From NCBI GenBank assembly GCA_964364175.1, contig CAYILR010000007.1, positions 1-64,000 on the forward strand: 64,000 nt of DNA. The letters are read 5' to 3'. The notes under the pieces were generated by a model. That model ran no database searches, was not told where the DNA came from, and worked only from the letters and a program-made list of their open reading frames with translations. Each line of letters begins with the position of its first letter. The stretch's first letter is position 1. The position numbers and the translations under genes are program-made. This stretch comes from CAYILR01 sp964364175 (GTDB taxonomy: Bacteria; Bdellovibrionota; UBA1018). Of this stretch, positions 43,816 to 52,222 are shown in pieces.

Positions 43816-44258
43816 CAGCGCAATTGCTTTTGGAACAATTGGTGATTTTGGACTCTGCTTCACAAGTCTTGCGGGATTCGTTTGCCCGAGTTCAAATTAT
43901 TTTTAAGAAAAACAAAGAAGAACTCTCGATTGAAGAAAAAGAATCTTGTGAAGCCCTGACCTCTCGATTTTCTCGACTCTGCGATTACCTTTTCCAAAAG
44001 GTTTTTAGAACTCTCGATCAGATTGAGCTCATGGATCAAGGGACAGGAATTGACCGTCTGAATCGAATGGAAAAAAGAGGAGTTATTTCGTCTGCACTGC
44101 TTTGGCGCGAGATTCGCGAACTCAGAAACGATATTGTGCACGAGTATCTCATCGAAAGATCGGATCGAGTCCTTGCGCTGGCGGTTCAACATACGCCCGA
44201 GCTTTTGAGTGCAGTTGATTTGCTAAAAAAATACCTGGATGAAAAAAAGCTGCGATAG
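43800..44258 (+). CDS. hepT: HepT-type HEPN toxin (RNase)
   Basis: A 152-aa all-helical HEPN protein. It carries RELRNDIVHEYLI, giving Arg 109, His 114 and Tyr 116: exactly the R-x4-H-x-Y motif of HepT RNase toxins, in which the Tyr is the site AMPylated by MntA. The N-terminal helices contain the family's Leu-rich pattern and an ~80 Asp/Gly loop. The overlap with mntA and the intact motif indicate a working toxin-antitoxin module. The RNA target cannot be read from the sequence. Confidence 0.87.
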   Translation: MEKKLAAQLLLEQLVILDSASQVLRDSFARVQIIFKKNKEELSIEEKESCEALTSRFSRLCDYLFQKVFRTLDQIELMDQGTGIDRLNRMEKRGVISSALLWREIRELRNDIVHEYLIERSDRVLALAVQHTPELLSAVDLLKKYLDEKKLR

Positions 44259-44270
44259 CCTCTCTCGTTG

Positions 44271-45077
44271 TCACTCTTTTATTAAGTTGGCCACAAAATC
44301 CAAAAGACTGGACGGAATGGTTTCATCGATTTCTTGAATACTAAAACTCCTGCTCAAAAGCTCTTGCCGAGCGTCCTGAATATCCCATTTTGCTGATTCT
44401 TGACTCCCCAGTTCCCTCAACATCAACTGAACATTCTTGGCATCGGTTGACAGACAAAGCTTCTTCCAAAGATCAGAAAGATCAAAATGCTTCCCCTTTT
44501 GAACCAATCCGTAGGTCAGCTCAAGAATATCAGCCAGATCTTTGATCCTCCGAGTGGGGTCGTCCAAGTACGAAGTCCGTTTGAGTGCCATAAATCCAAT
44601 GGGATTGGGATAATGGATTTTTGGAATAATCTCGAAGCACTCCTGAAGTGCAAAATCCATCGCATCAAAACTAAACTCAGAACCCGCACCCATCACGCGA
44701 GCCGCCTCCGATTTGCTGATTTTTTTGCTATTCGGATGCGCCAATAAATCGATGTACGATGGATGATTGGGAATCAATACGGGCGAAAAATATCGATATC
44801 CAGGTTCTCGGCTGCGTTGAGTGTATTTGTTGCGCAGCAGGTCCTCCTTGATCCGATCATAATCTTTTTTTCCATGAACAAGGCCTATGCTCAAATCCAG
44901 ATCACCTGTTCTTCTTTTCAGAGGCTGAATCCAGTTTTGAGCTTCATACAATCCAAATACACCCGCACCGATGACCAAAATGTCTGTGCTTACTCGCGCC
45001 AGGATTTGGTCGATGTGAGGTAGCGAAACTGTGATTTCTTTTAACCAACTCTTGGATTTTTTTGAATCTTGCTTCAT
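44271..45077 (-). CDS. Nucleotidyltransferase-fold protein, AbiEii-like
   Basis: A 268-aa protein started at ATG 45077, where ATGA overlaps the upstream stop and GGAAGG precedes. The nucleotidyltransferase pattern is VIGAGVFGLYEA (Gly-Ala-Gly 37-39) followed by RRTGDLDLSIG (55-65), with Asp 59 and Asp 61 as metal ligands. A helical C-terminal half contains KRTSYLDDPTRRIKDLADILEL, as in AbiEii-like proteins (Lys followed by a D...KD..D helix). By analogy it would be a nucleotidylating toxin or effector, but its substrate is unknown. It converges on hepT with 12 bp between. Confidence 0.7.
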   Translation of the reverse strand: MKQDSKKSKSWLKEITVSLPHIDQILARVSTDILVIGAGVFGLYEAQNWIQPLKRRTGDLDLSIGLVHGKKDYDRIKEDLLRNKYTQRSREPGYRYFSPVLIPNHPSYIDLLAHPNSKKISKSEAARVMGAGSEFSFDAMDFALQECFEIIPKIHYPNPIGFMALKRTSYLDDPTRRIKDLADILELTYGLVQKGKHFDLSDLWKKLCLSTDAKNVQLMLRELGSQESAKWDIQDARQELLSRSFSIQEIDETIPSSLLDFVANLIKE

Positions 45078-45739
45078 TGAAAAACCTTCCTCAGAAGCGG
45101 AATTCTGATCTCTCTCAATCTTTCGCTGCCAAACGACAAATCCCAAATCGACCGAAAAACGCTGGTCGATTTTTCTATAATATTAGGATTATAAATCGCC
45201 TCGTGAGAAATTCCTCTTTTGGGAGCAGCAAGGTACCAGGTCGAATCGTGTACTGCATGGCCTGGCACGAGACGAAAATCACGTTTGAGCTCATGCAAAG
45301 CCTGTGGCGAGCCCCAGAAATATCGATCAGAGTCGACTATCATTCCCATTTTTTTTGCAATTTCAACGGGACCAGGAAATAATTCGTCTCTCACCTTCAC
45401 TTCTGACATCGGCGTTGATTCAATTCTGTGAAAAGGTTTTGCTTCCAAAAAAAAAGGGGTCAATCTTTTTCGCGTTGCTGGATAATCGAGCACCCTCTCC
45501 CATTCATCGTCAGAGATGTTTGAGATGACTCTTTTTAAATCCGGTAGATTTTTGACACGAAAACTACGCATCAACTTGCTGAGTTTCGGCTGATACAAAC
45601 CGAATTTTTTGGCAAAAGCCAAACCAGAAGCCGCATTCGCCAATTCAGCTTCTGAGACGTCAAAAAGAATATCCAAAATCGGAATCGAATTTGGACTGAT
45701 GAGCAGTGTTGGCGAAATCCTTGCAGACCGCTGAACCAT
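45074..45739 (-). CDS. Putative winged-helix regulator, partner of the AbiEii-like protein
   Basis: A 221-aa protein. Residues ~18-60 (IPILDILFDVSEAELANAASGLAFAKKFGLYQPKLSKLMRSF) have the rhythm of a winged-helix DNA-binding domain with recognition helix around QPKLSKLMRSF. The rest (~60-221) is unassigned. The 4-bp ATGA overlap with the nucleotidyltransferase gene and the 25-bp inverted repeat ending at its start codon point to an autoregulated regulator or antitoxin. It is not clearly the AbiEi family. Confidence 0.6.
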   Translation of the reverse strand: MVQRSARISPTLLISPNSIPILDILFDVSEAELANAASGLAFAKKFGLYQPKLSKLMRSFRVKNLPDLKRVISNISDDEWERVLDYPATRKRLTPFFLEAKPFHRIESTPMSEVKVRDELFPGPVEIAKKMGMIVDSDRYFWGSPQALHELKRDFRLVPGHAVHDSTWYLAAPKRGISHEAIYNPNIIEKSTSVFRSIWDLSFGSERLREIRIPLLRKVFQ

Positions 45740-45796
45740 GTTAGTCAGATCATAGCATTAGTCAGATCATTTGACTAATGCTATGATCTGACTAAC
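45740..45796. promoter_or_regulatory. Perfect 25-bp inverted repeat abutting the start codon
   Basis: Arms 45740-45764 and 45772-45796 are exactly complementary, with a 7-nt spacer, and end 1 bp from the ATG of the winged-helix gene. The left half also contains TTAGTCAGATCAT twice. As DNA it could be a dimeric operator; as RNA it would form a hairpin hiding the ribosome-binding site. It could also end the mevalonate operon's neighbourhood as a barrier. Confidence 0.75.
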
Positions 45797-45833
45797 TTTA
45801 ATTCATTAACCAATATAAGCCGTATTAAACGTA

Positions 45834-46670
45834 TTATTCACCCCAAAGAGCAACCAAGAACCCACCGCCGCCAGCACCGGTCAGCTTCACGGCGCGTGCT
45901 CCTTGATGGAACAACTCTGCGCGAATTCGATTGGCGTCAGCGGGCAAGAGCCCCCACTCCTCGTAACATCCGTGAGCCATGTCCATGGCCTGCGCGATTT
46001 GGGATAAACCACGGGACTTTTGGCCTTGATTAAACTGTAGCAATCCTTCGGTGGCAAGATCCGCAGCCAAAGCCATCTGCGCATCTACGCGATGGGCGAC
46101 TTCGGGGCGTTCGTTGATCATTTTCTCAACTTGGTTGATGCAATCCACAGTTCTGACCCGAAAACCCGTGTCGTGAAAAGTAAATCGAGGCAGCTGAGTA
46201 ATTCCGAGCTTCTCGGGTGCGCGGTTTCTGACAAATCGAATGGGTTCCTGACTGCAAACTGCGGCGATGTCCATTCCACTGCTTTTGCCGTGAAATTTGT
46301 TTTCCATCTCGGTGGCTTTGGCTCGAATCCAATCTTCGGACCGTTCTTGTTTCGTATAATGGAGGAAAAATCGGATCAGAGAAACGCAGAGTGCAGCCGA
46401 AGATCCCAGTCCCGAACCCACCGGAATCGTGCTCTGAATCTCGAGTCGTCCCAAAATCCCCGTCGCGTCCGCGCCCAAACCCTGAATCAGGTCGCGAGTG
46501 ATGGGACCGGCTTCGATCGGTGCGATTTGCAAAGGCTGGCCGTTGTTTTCGTACTTCAGATTGAGAGCAAAATTGGGGTGAGGCAAAGCCAACGCACTCG
46601 AACCTCGCAAAACGGCGTGTTCGCCCGCTAAAACCCATTTTCCTGGAATTTTGACTTCAAAATGGTTCAT
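45834..46670 (-). CDS. mvaK1: Mevalonate kinase (GHMP family)
   Basis: Phosphorylates mevalonate. The 278-aa protein has the GHMP kinase motifs: N-terminal PGKWVLAGEHAVLRG (mevalonate-kinase-like GEHxV), motif 2 PVGSGLGSSAAL (ATP-binding loop), ENKFHGKSSGMD with the catalytic Asp, and motif 3 KLTGAGGGGF. GEH plus HGKSSGMD distinguishes it from the phosphomevalonate kinase. It is the last gene of the operon, overlapping mvaD by ATGA. Confidence 0.85.
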   Translation of the reverse strand: MNHFEVKIPGKWVLAGEHAVLRGSSALALPHPNFALNLKYENNGQPLQIAPIEAGPITRDLIQGLGADATGILGRLEIQSTIPVGSGLGSSAALCVSLIRFFLHYTKQERSEDWIRAKATEMENKFHGKSSGMDIAAVCSQEPIRFVRNRAPEKLGITQLPRFTFHDTGFRVRTVDCINQVEKMINERPEVAHRVDAQMALAADLATEGLLQFNQGQKSRGLSQIAQAMDMAHGCYEEWGLLPADANRIRAELFHQGARAVKLTGAGGGGFLVALWGE

Positions 46671-47707
46671 ACAAACGAGGCTCCCGGGCTGGATTTATCC
46701 AACAAGATTTTCTGTGTGGGGAATTTTTCCTTCAATAGATTTTTCCAGCGCTCGCTCTCTGACTGTGGAACGAGAATGTGTACGTGTGGACCTGCGTCCA
46801 TCGTCACTAGGCATTCTGCACGCTCGACGTGGGGGCGGATCCATTTCAGGATCTCCACGCTCATGGGATTCCAATAAGTAAAGGGTTGTTGTGAAGTGTG
46901 GAATAGGCTGTGCATTTCCCAGAGTTCTTCCCAGGCGATGCGGACCATGGTTTTCCAATTGCCGTCACCGATCGCTTGAGAAGCTTCGCGCTCTCTCTGC
47001 GTGGCACGCTCCACTCGTCCGCTCCAAAGTGGAGATTCTGTCACACGGCGGTGAGCTTCGGAGGACGAAACTTCTTTCATGCCCTCGCCCGTAAGAACAA
47101 TGAGATCGCTCAATTCGGGCAGACGAGATTCCACTGCAGTGGCGGATTCGGCTTCCCAACGGACCCAAGGGCCTTCGAATGAACGGCAGGAACTTCCGGA
47201 ACCTCGGCGTGACAATCGGGCCAACGCACGTCGCAACTCATTTTCTTGTGAATAGATTTTTTCAAAAGTCTCCAGCTGATCACCTGAAATCATCGCAGCA
47301 GCTGCCAAAGTCAACGCAGCAAAACTCGATGCGCTGGAAGCAATTCCAGACGCTTCGGGGAATGTGTTGGCAGAACGGATTTCGATTTGTGCGGGGGCGG
47401 ATTCCACTCTCAAATCCCAACGCCGCAACACACCCGGCAACTCATTCCACATGCGATCCAGATGGCGTGTGAATTTTTCGATTCCAGCGCTGGAAATTTT
47501 GGGAGATGCAAATCCCTGGAGCGATTCGTCGCCCACCCAAACCAGATTCATTCGATTCGACTCCACCCGGCGCAATTCCACAAAAGTCCGCAAACTATTC
47601 AATGTCATCGAAACACTAGGTTGAGCAGGCAAATTCAACGCGGTGTCGGACTTGCCCATGTATTTCACGATCGCGATATTGGAAGGTGCCTGTGCAAGAA
47701 TTCTCAT
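46667..47707 (-). CDS. mvaD: Diphosphomevalonate decarboxylase
   Basis: Converts mevalonate diphosphate to IPP using ATP. The 346-aa protein shows NIAIVKYMGKSDTALNLP (substrate-binding N-motif; the usual KRD reads KSD), PSVSMTLNSL, EASGIASSASSFAALTLAA (phosphate loop), LSRRGSGSSCRSFEG (Arg and Ser in the active site) and TMDAGPHVHIL with the catalytic Asp. These set it apart from the other GHMP kinases in the operon. It overlaps the neighbouring genes by ATGA on both sides. Confidence 0.92.
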   Translation of the reverse strand: MRILAQAPSNIAIVKYMGKSDTALNLPAQPSVSMTLNSLRTFVELRRVESNRMNLVWVGDESLQGFASPKISSAGIEKFTRHLDRMWNELPGVLRRWDLRVESAPAQIEIRSANTFPEASGIASSASSFAALTLAAAAMISGDQLETFEKIYSQENELRRALARLSRRGSGSSCRSFEGPWVRWEAESATAVESRLPELSDLIVLTGEGMKEVSSSEAHRRVTESPLWSGRVERATQREREASQAIGDGNWKTMVRIAWEELWEMHSLFHTSQQPFTYWNPMSVEILKWIRPHVERAECLVTMDAGPHVHILVPQSESERWKNLLKEKFPTQKILLDKSSPGASFV

Positions 47708-48690
47708 CTCACCCTCAAATCAATGCCCATCAGGCCTTCCAAACGACTATCAAAAATTCGAAAATCTCTTTCATCCATCGTCCATTCGATCACGGCAGAC
47801 CGAGCTCTTTCGTTTTCTGGTTCCACAATGACCAAGAGCAAATCCGCCATCATCGCGCCGCAGCCTTTGACTGCCAGGACTCCGGGGATTTTTTTGAGTT
47901 CTGTACGATCCAAAGTCGTGTCAGGATGCTCGAGGCCTTTTTCTGCCAGGCAATTTGCAAAATTCTCCACTGCCTCCGCAAATACTCTGGGCTGATTCTG
48001 CTTCAACGCCTCTCCGGCTTGCTGAACCCAAGCTGAAATCTGCTCAACGGGCAATGCGATTTGCGAATCTTTATTTTTCAATACTTCATGTGTATTCACC
48101 TTCCGACCAAAAACTCCGCTCGGATGAAACCAAATGACCGACTTGTTGAATCCCACCGGTGGAATCCATCGCAAAAATCTCATTGGATCCGGTTGTTCAG
48201 GAGGCAAAATAGGCTGAACTTGCGGCCAGGGTGCATCCATTCGAAACTCAATCGTTCCGCCCGACCACTGCGCGACTAGATCTGCTCCGCTGTATTGATT
48301 TTGGGTCAGCTCGCGATAGAGAGACCAAGCTCCTTGCCAAGTTGCCCTGATCGGATGCTTGGCACTCAAAATTCGGTAAACTCCAGCAAACTCAGCCGTC
48401 GATCCACCCATTCCGCCCGCACCTTGGTAGGGATCAATCCACTCCCAGTGTTTGGGGCAAGTCATGTGGTTCTCGCCCACTGCCCATTGGATGAGTTTTC
48501 CTGCAGGAGACTGCGGATGAAATGGGAATTCTGGAGAAACTTTTCGCTCCCAAGGTCCCCAGGCTTCCAACGAAAATTCCATTCCTGGAGCCGAAGTCAC
48601 GAGTGCCGAAGATCCCTGGAGAACAGAGTGTTCACCCAGCAGAAATGCTTTGCTCGGGATCCAGACTTGGTATCGACGATCGGAAATCAT
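47704..48690 (-). CDS. Divergent GHMP kinase, probable phosphomevalonate kinase
   Basis: A 328-aa GHMP-type kinase. It has an N-terminal PSKAFLLGEHSVLQG, a modified phosphate loop GAGGMGGSTAEFAGVY (~88-103, where the usual motif is GLGSSA), SGADLVAQWSGGTIEF (catalytic Asp), and C-terminal KGCGAMMADLLLVIV in place of the usual GAGxGG. Its place between hmgR and mvaD, with mevalonate kinase and decarboxylase accounted for, makes phosphomevalonate kinase the missing step it should fill. The departures from the family make the call inferential. Confidence 0.7.
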   Translation of the reverse strand: MISDRRYQVWIPSKAFLLGEHSVLQGSSALVTSAPGMEFSLEAWGPWERKVSPEFPFHPQSPAGKLIQWAVGENHMTCPKHWEWIDPYQGAGGMGGSTAEFAGVYRILSAKHPIRATWQGAWSLYRELTQNQYSGADLVAQWSGGTIEFRMDAPWPQVQPILPPEQPDPMRFLRWIPPVGFNKSVIWFHPSGVFGRKVNTHEVLKNKDSQIALPVEQISAWVQQAGEALKQNQPRVFAEAVENFANCLAEKGLEHPDTTLDRTELKKIPGVLAVKGCGAMMADLLLVIVEPENERARSAVIEWTMDERDFRIFDSRLEGLMGIDLRVR

Positions 48691-48716
48691 ATTCTGCTAG
48701 TTTCACTACCTAACTG

Positions 48717-49976
48717 TTACTGCACCAATCGCAGCGATTCTAAAATCTCGCGAGCGCGTGTGACGTTGATTTTTTTCTCGGTTCGCAAAACTTCGGTGAG
48801 TTTTGCGCGGACCAATGGAATTTCGTGAATCTCTGCACCTGCAGCAATCGCCAAATTCGAGGCATGTAATTGCATGTGGCCTTTGACGATTCCCACTGTC
48901 GCTAATGCTTTCAATGCTCCCAGATTCTGAACCAAACCGACTGCTGCGCAAATTCGCGCCAGCTCTTCGGCATAGGTCACGCCCATAATCTTCAAACAAA
49001 CTTGAGCCGTCGGATGAATTCGTGTCACTCCGCCGACTGTACCTACGGCAAGAGGCGCTTCAAATCGACCAATCAAATCGCCTCGGTCAAACCTCCAAGT
49101 CGTCACGGGTTGATACTGACCTTCGCGGCCAGCATAAGCGTGAATTCCTGCCTCGACCGCGCGCCAGTCGTTTCCGGTTGCGATCAGAATCGGATCGATT
49201 CCATTCAAAACACCTTTGTTGTGAGTCGCCGCACGATAAGGATCCGTCTCAGCAAAAATCGAGGCTTCTTCGATGCCGTGCCCTACCTCAGGATCAATGT
49301 CGTGAATCGTGATCTCGGCGCGGACTTTTTTGCCATCCACCAGATTCGACAAAATACATAGACCCACATTCTCGCCCGTCATCTCTTCGATTCCGGGTTT
49401 CAATCCTTCACAAACTTGATTGATTAAATTGGCTCCCATCGCGTCGCAGGGATCGCACAAGATGTGGAGAACGAGCATCGTTCCGCCGGCATCAGCGCGT
49501 TCCAACTCACGAATCACCAAATCTCGAACTCCGCCTCCTCGTTGAACGAGGCCGGGCAAAAACGAATTCGCCCGAGCAATCAATTCTGCTTTGTGAGCGG
49601 TCAAAATCTCGATCGTACGAGCGACGTTTTTCACGAGCGGTAATTGAACTTGGCCAATGATCAAACTTCCCAGCGATTCGGTGCGAATCTCGCCTTGTTT
49701 GCGAATCCATTTCGCAGTGGCACTCGCAGCAGCGATGATCGAAGTTTCTTCGACCGCCATGGGTACGAGCAGGTCCTGACCGTCGATTCGCAACCCGGTC
49801 ACCACTCCCAGCGGCACAGGGAAAATTCCCACGACGTTTTCAATTAAATTCTCAGCAATATCGAGAGACAGCGGCGTGCGCCCGCTCAGAACATCGACTT
49901 CGGCGGAGGTCAATCCGCAAGCCTGGGCAACACGGCTCAATCGCTCTTCACGCGGCAGACGGTGAAGCGAGTCCAT
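48717..49976 (-). CDS. hmgR: Hydroxymethylglutaryl-CoA reductase, class II-like
   Basis: Makes mevalonate from HMG-CoA. The 419-aa protein has ENVVGIFPVPLGVVTGLRIDG (catalytic Glu), AVEETSIIAAAS, DPCDAMGANLIN (dinucleotide/substrate block with the catalytic Asp) and GHMQLHASNLA with the catalytic His near the C-terminus. These are class II (bacterial, soluble) features. The frame is open far upstream (to 50357) inside fni, but family sequence begins at ATG 49976, whose TAATG overlap with the fni stop indicates coupling. Confidence 0.93.
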   Translation of the reverse strand: MDSLHRLPREERLSRVAQACGLTSAEVDVLSGRTPLSLDIAENLIENVVGIFPVPLGVVTGLRIDGQDLLVPMAVEETSIIAAASATAKWIRKQGEIRTESLGSLIIGQVQLPLVKNVARTIEILTAHKAELIARANSFLPGLVQRGGGVRDLVIRELERADAGGTMLVLHILCDPCDAMGANLINQVCEGLKPGIEEMTGENVGLCILSNLVDGKKVRAEITIHDIDPEVGHGIEEASIFAETDPYRAATHNKGVLNGIDPILIATGNDWRAVEAGIHAYAGREGQYQPVTTWRFDRGDLIGRFEAPLAVGTVGGVTRIHPTAQVCLKIMGVTYAEELARICAAVGLVQNLGALKALATVGIVKGHMQLHASNLAIAAGAEIHEIPLVRAKLTEVLRTEKKINVTRAREILESLRLVQ

Positions 49977-51055
49977 TAAATTTTTATCCACTTTTGGCTC
50001 CCGACTTCGCGCAATCCGCTCGGAGAGGAACACCCCAAACAGAACAACGCGATTTTCAGTTCTAACTCCTGCCGCTCCATCCAGACATCCAATGTCTGAT
50101 TCAATACTGCTTCTAACGCTGGTTGGGCATATCCCACACGCGTGGCGCCCAACGCAATCAACTTCGCTGCGTCCAATCCGGACCTGACTCCGCCGGACGC
50201 CCAAACTTCGGTCGTCTGGGGCAAAATCTCGGAGGCCCATTGAACTGATTGAACCGTAGAAATACCCCATTGTGCAAATGTTTCTGAGGCTTGGGCCAAA
50301 ATCGCGTTTTGAGCATCCCGAGATTCGCTGGCGCGCTTGCCTTCGATTCGACCCCAATGAGTTCCGCCCAATCCGCTGACATCGACTGCGGCTAGCTTCA
50401 ATTCGGCCAACTTTTGCAAGGTCGAAGGCGACATTCCGCAGCCGGTTTCTTTGATCACGACTGGGATCGAAAGAGCCTCGGTCAGTTCCTTTAACTTAAA
50501 CAATGCACCTTTAAAATTCGGTGTTCCTTCGGGCTGAAGCGACTCTTGAAGTGGATTCAGATGAATCGCAAGAGCACTGGCCCGGACTCCATCCACGACT
50601 TTTTGAATCGATTCGACAGAGCTCGAAATCACCTGAGAAATCCCCAGATTCCCCAGCAAAACCAGATCCGGCGCTATCTCACGTAGACGTGCCCAGGAGT
50701 CTACCTGTTGGGCCGGATGTTGATCCGGCCTTGGATTGGCAATACCATCCAATTCTAAATCCCGACGCTGCGATCCCACACCCAAAACCCAGCCGCGTCG
50801 CGCGCAGGCCTGAGCGAGTTGCAGATTGATCTCGTTGGCACCGGCGTGACCCGCGGTCATTCCGGCAATGAAAAACGGAGTGGCTTGCTCACGACCCAGA
50901 AAATCCGCGCGTAAGCTGACATCGGACAGATCCAAATCCGGCATCGCCTCGTGAAGCAGGCGGATCTGATCGAGCCCGGTCAAACCCTGAGCCTGATGGG
51001 CCGGGTCCAAAGCATGCTTCAGATGGTCCGTTTTACGCTTTTCAAATAAATTCAT
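49976..51055 (-). CDS. fni: Type 2 isopentenyl-diphosphate isomerase (FMN-dependent)
   Basis: Interconverts IPP and DMAPP with FMN and NADPH. The 359-aa TIM-barrel protein has the type 2 signatures: RKTDHLKHAL at the N-terminus, FFIAGMTAGHAGANEIN (FMN site), LGVGSQRRDL, AIHLNPLQESLQPEGTPNFKG (substrate and Mg-binding Gln/Glu), KETGCGMS and DVSGLGGTHWGRIE. First gene of the five-gene mevalonate operon, divergent from the lpt operon over 57 bp. Confidence 0.95.
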   Translation of the reverse strand: MNLFEKRKTDHLKHALDPAHQAQGLTGLDQIRLLHEAMPDLDLSDVSLRADFLGREQATPFFIAGMTAGHAGANEINLQLAQACARRGWVLGVGSQRRDLELDGIANPRPDQHPAQQVDSWARLREIAPDLVLLGNLGISQVISSSVESIQKVVDGVRASALAIHLNPLQESLQPEGTPNFKGALFKLKELTEALSIPVVIKETGCGMSPSTLQKLAELKLAAVDVSGLGGTHWGRIEGKRASESRDAQNAILAQASETFAQWGISTVQSVQWASEILPQTTEVWASGGVRSGLDAAKLIALGATRVGYAQPALEAVLNQTLDVWMERQELELKIALFCLGCSSPSGLREVGSQKWIKI

Positions 51056-51112
51056 GTCAAAAGTCTTTTACACTGAAGCAGTGCGCTATTCCACTCTCGA
51101 TTTCAATGTGGG

Positions 51113-52222
51113 ATGATTGAGGGCGTGTTGAAGTCCAAATTCCGTTATGTACTGCTTTTTCTACTCGCAGGGCTGATCATTGCCCAGGTGGTGCTTTTCA
51201 TGCCCTCCATGGTCGAGGAAGACTCTCCGGGTAGCAAACCGCTCGACCTTGCCGCCGTGATCGCCGAAGAAGGTCTGGACGAATCGGTGACCTTAGCCCC
51301 CGGGATTCCCTCCGGAAAAATCCCAGAATATACGGTCAATCAATTCCACTACGTCTCCAGCGTCGGAGAACAAAAGCAATGGAAGCTCCTGGCAAAAAAA
51401 GCCTATCTTTTCAATGAGAAGAAGCTGGTCCATGCCCGATCCATCACCGCCCACATTTACAACCCCAACGGAGAAATCACCGAAGTCGTTGGCAAAGAAG
51501 CCAAGTACTTCATGAACCAAAAGGACTTGGAAGTTTTTGGGGCCGTCACCACCCGATTCCCTGACGGCTTCCTGCTCCACAGTGAGTATTTAAGATATTT
51601 CCCGGACAAGCGAATCATCGAAATCCCTCTCAAATACCGAGTTTTGGGTGAGGGTGACGAGCAAAATCAGCAACGGATCTCTTTCGAAAGTGACGGGCTC
51701 AACTACAAGATGACCGACTCCCTGGTCAAATTGCAACGCAACGTCGTCATGACCTTGACTCGCCCCGCGGACACGACGACCATCGAGTCCGATGAGGCCC
51801 TGATTCACCGAGATACCAAAGTCACGGACTTCTTCATGTATCCATCCCGACCCCTCAAAGAACGCTTCGTCCGCATCACTCAGCAGAATATGTATGCTCG
51901 GGCCAGACGCGCAACCATGAGTTATGGGGATTTTAACGCAGTTCTGAATTATCTGGTGGCCTACGAGGACGTCTTGATCAAGGAAAAGAACAAGGCAGAC
52001 TCCCTGAGGTACGGTACGGGAGGAATCGCAGAGTTTAATAACAAAAATAACCGAATCGTCTTGAAAGAGTACCCCCAAGTTTATCAAGATGAAGATACGG
52101 TGACAGGCGATATCATCATTGTACATCGGGACACAGACATCGTAGAGGTGGAACAAAGCAATGCCTTCAGCGCAGGAACCAACGCAAACACAACCGAAAC
52201 AACCGAGCCAGAAGACCCATAG
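51113..52222 (+). CDS. lptC: LPS export protein, LptC with C-terminal LptA/OstA-like domain
   Basis: A 369-aa protein anchored by one N-terminal membrane segment (YVLLFLLAGLIIAQVVLFM, ~12-30). Residues ~70-220 follow the LptC pattern (KQWKLLAKKAYLFNEKKLVHARSITAHIYNPNGE; FLLHSEYLRYFPDKRIIEI). Residues ~225-355 repeat the LptA/OstA strand pattern (TIESDEALIHRDTKVTDFF; RYGTGGIAEFNNKNNRIVLKEYPQVYQDEDTVTGDIIIV). Usual LptC is ~190 aa, so this looks like an LptC-LptA fusion bridging inner membrane and periplasm. It overlaps lptB by 62 bp. A downstream GTG (51125) or TTG (51128) start is possible. Confidence 0.8.
   Translation: MIEGVLKSKFRYVLLFLLAGLIIAQVVLFMPSMVEEDSPGSKPLDLAAVIAEEGLDESVTLAPGIPSGKIPEYTVNQFHYVSSVGEQKQWKLLAKKAYLFNEKKLVHARSITAHIYNPNGEITEVVGKEAKYFMNQKDLEVFGAVTTRFPDGFLLHSEYLRYFPDKRIIEIPLKYRVLGEGDEQNQQRISFESDGLNYKMTDSLVKLQRNVVMTLTRPADTTTIESDEALIHRDTKVTDFFMYPSRPLKERFVRITQQNMYARARRATMSYGDFNAVLNYLVAYEDVLIKEKNKADSLRYGTGGIAEFNNKNNRIVLKEYPQVYQDEDTVTGDIIIVHRDTDIVEVEQSNAFSAGTNANTTETTEPEDP

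Noticed and set aside
49977..50357. Long N-terminal extension of HMG-CoA reductase
   Set aside because: It overlaps fni in another frame and is unlike the family; ATG 49976 with a TAATG overlap fits better.
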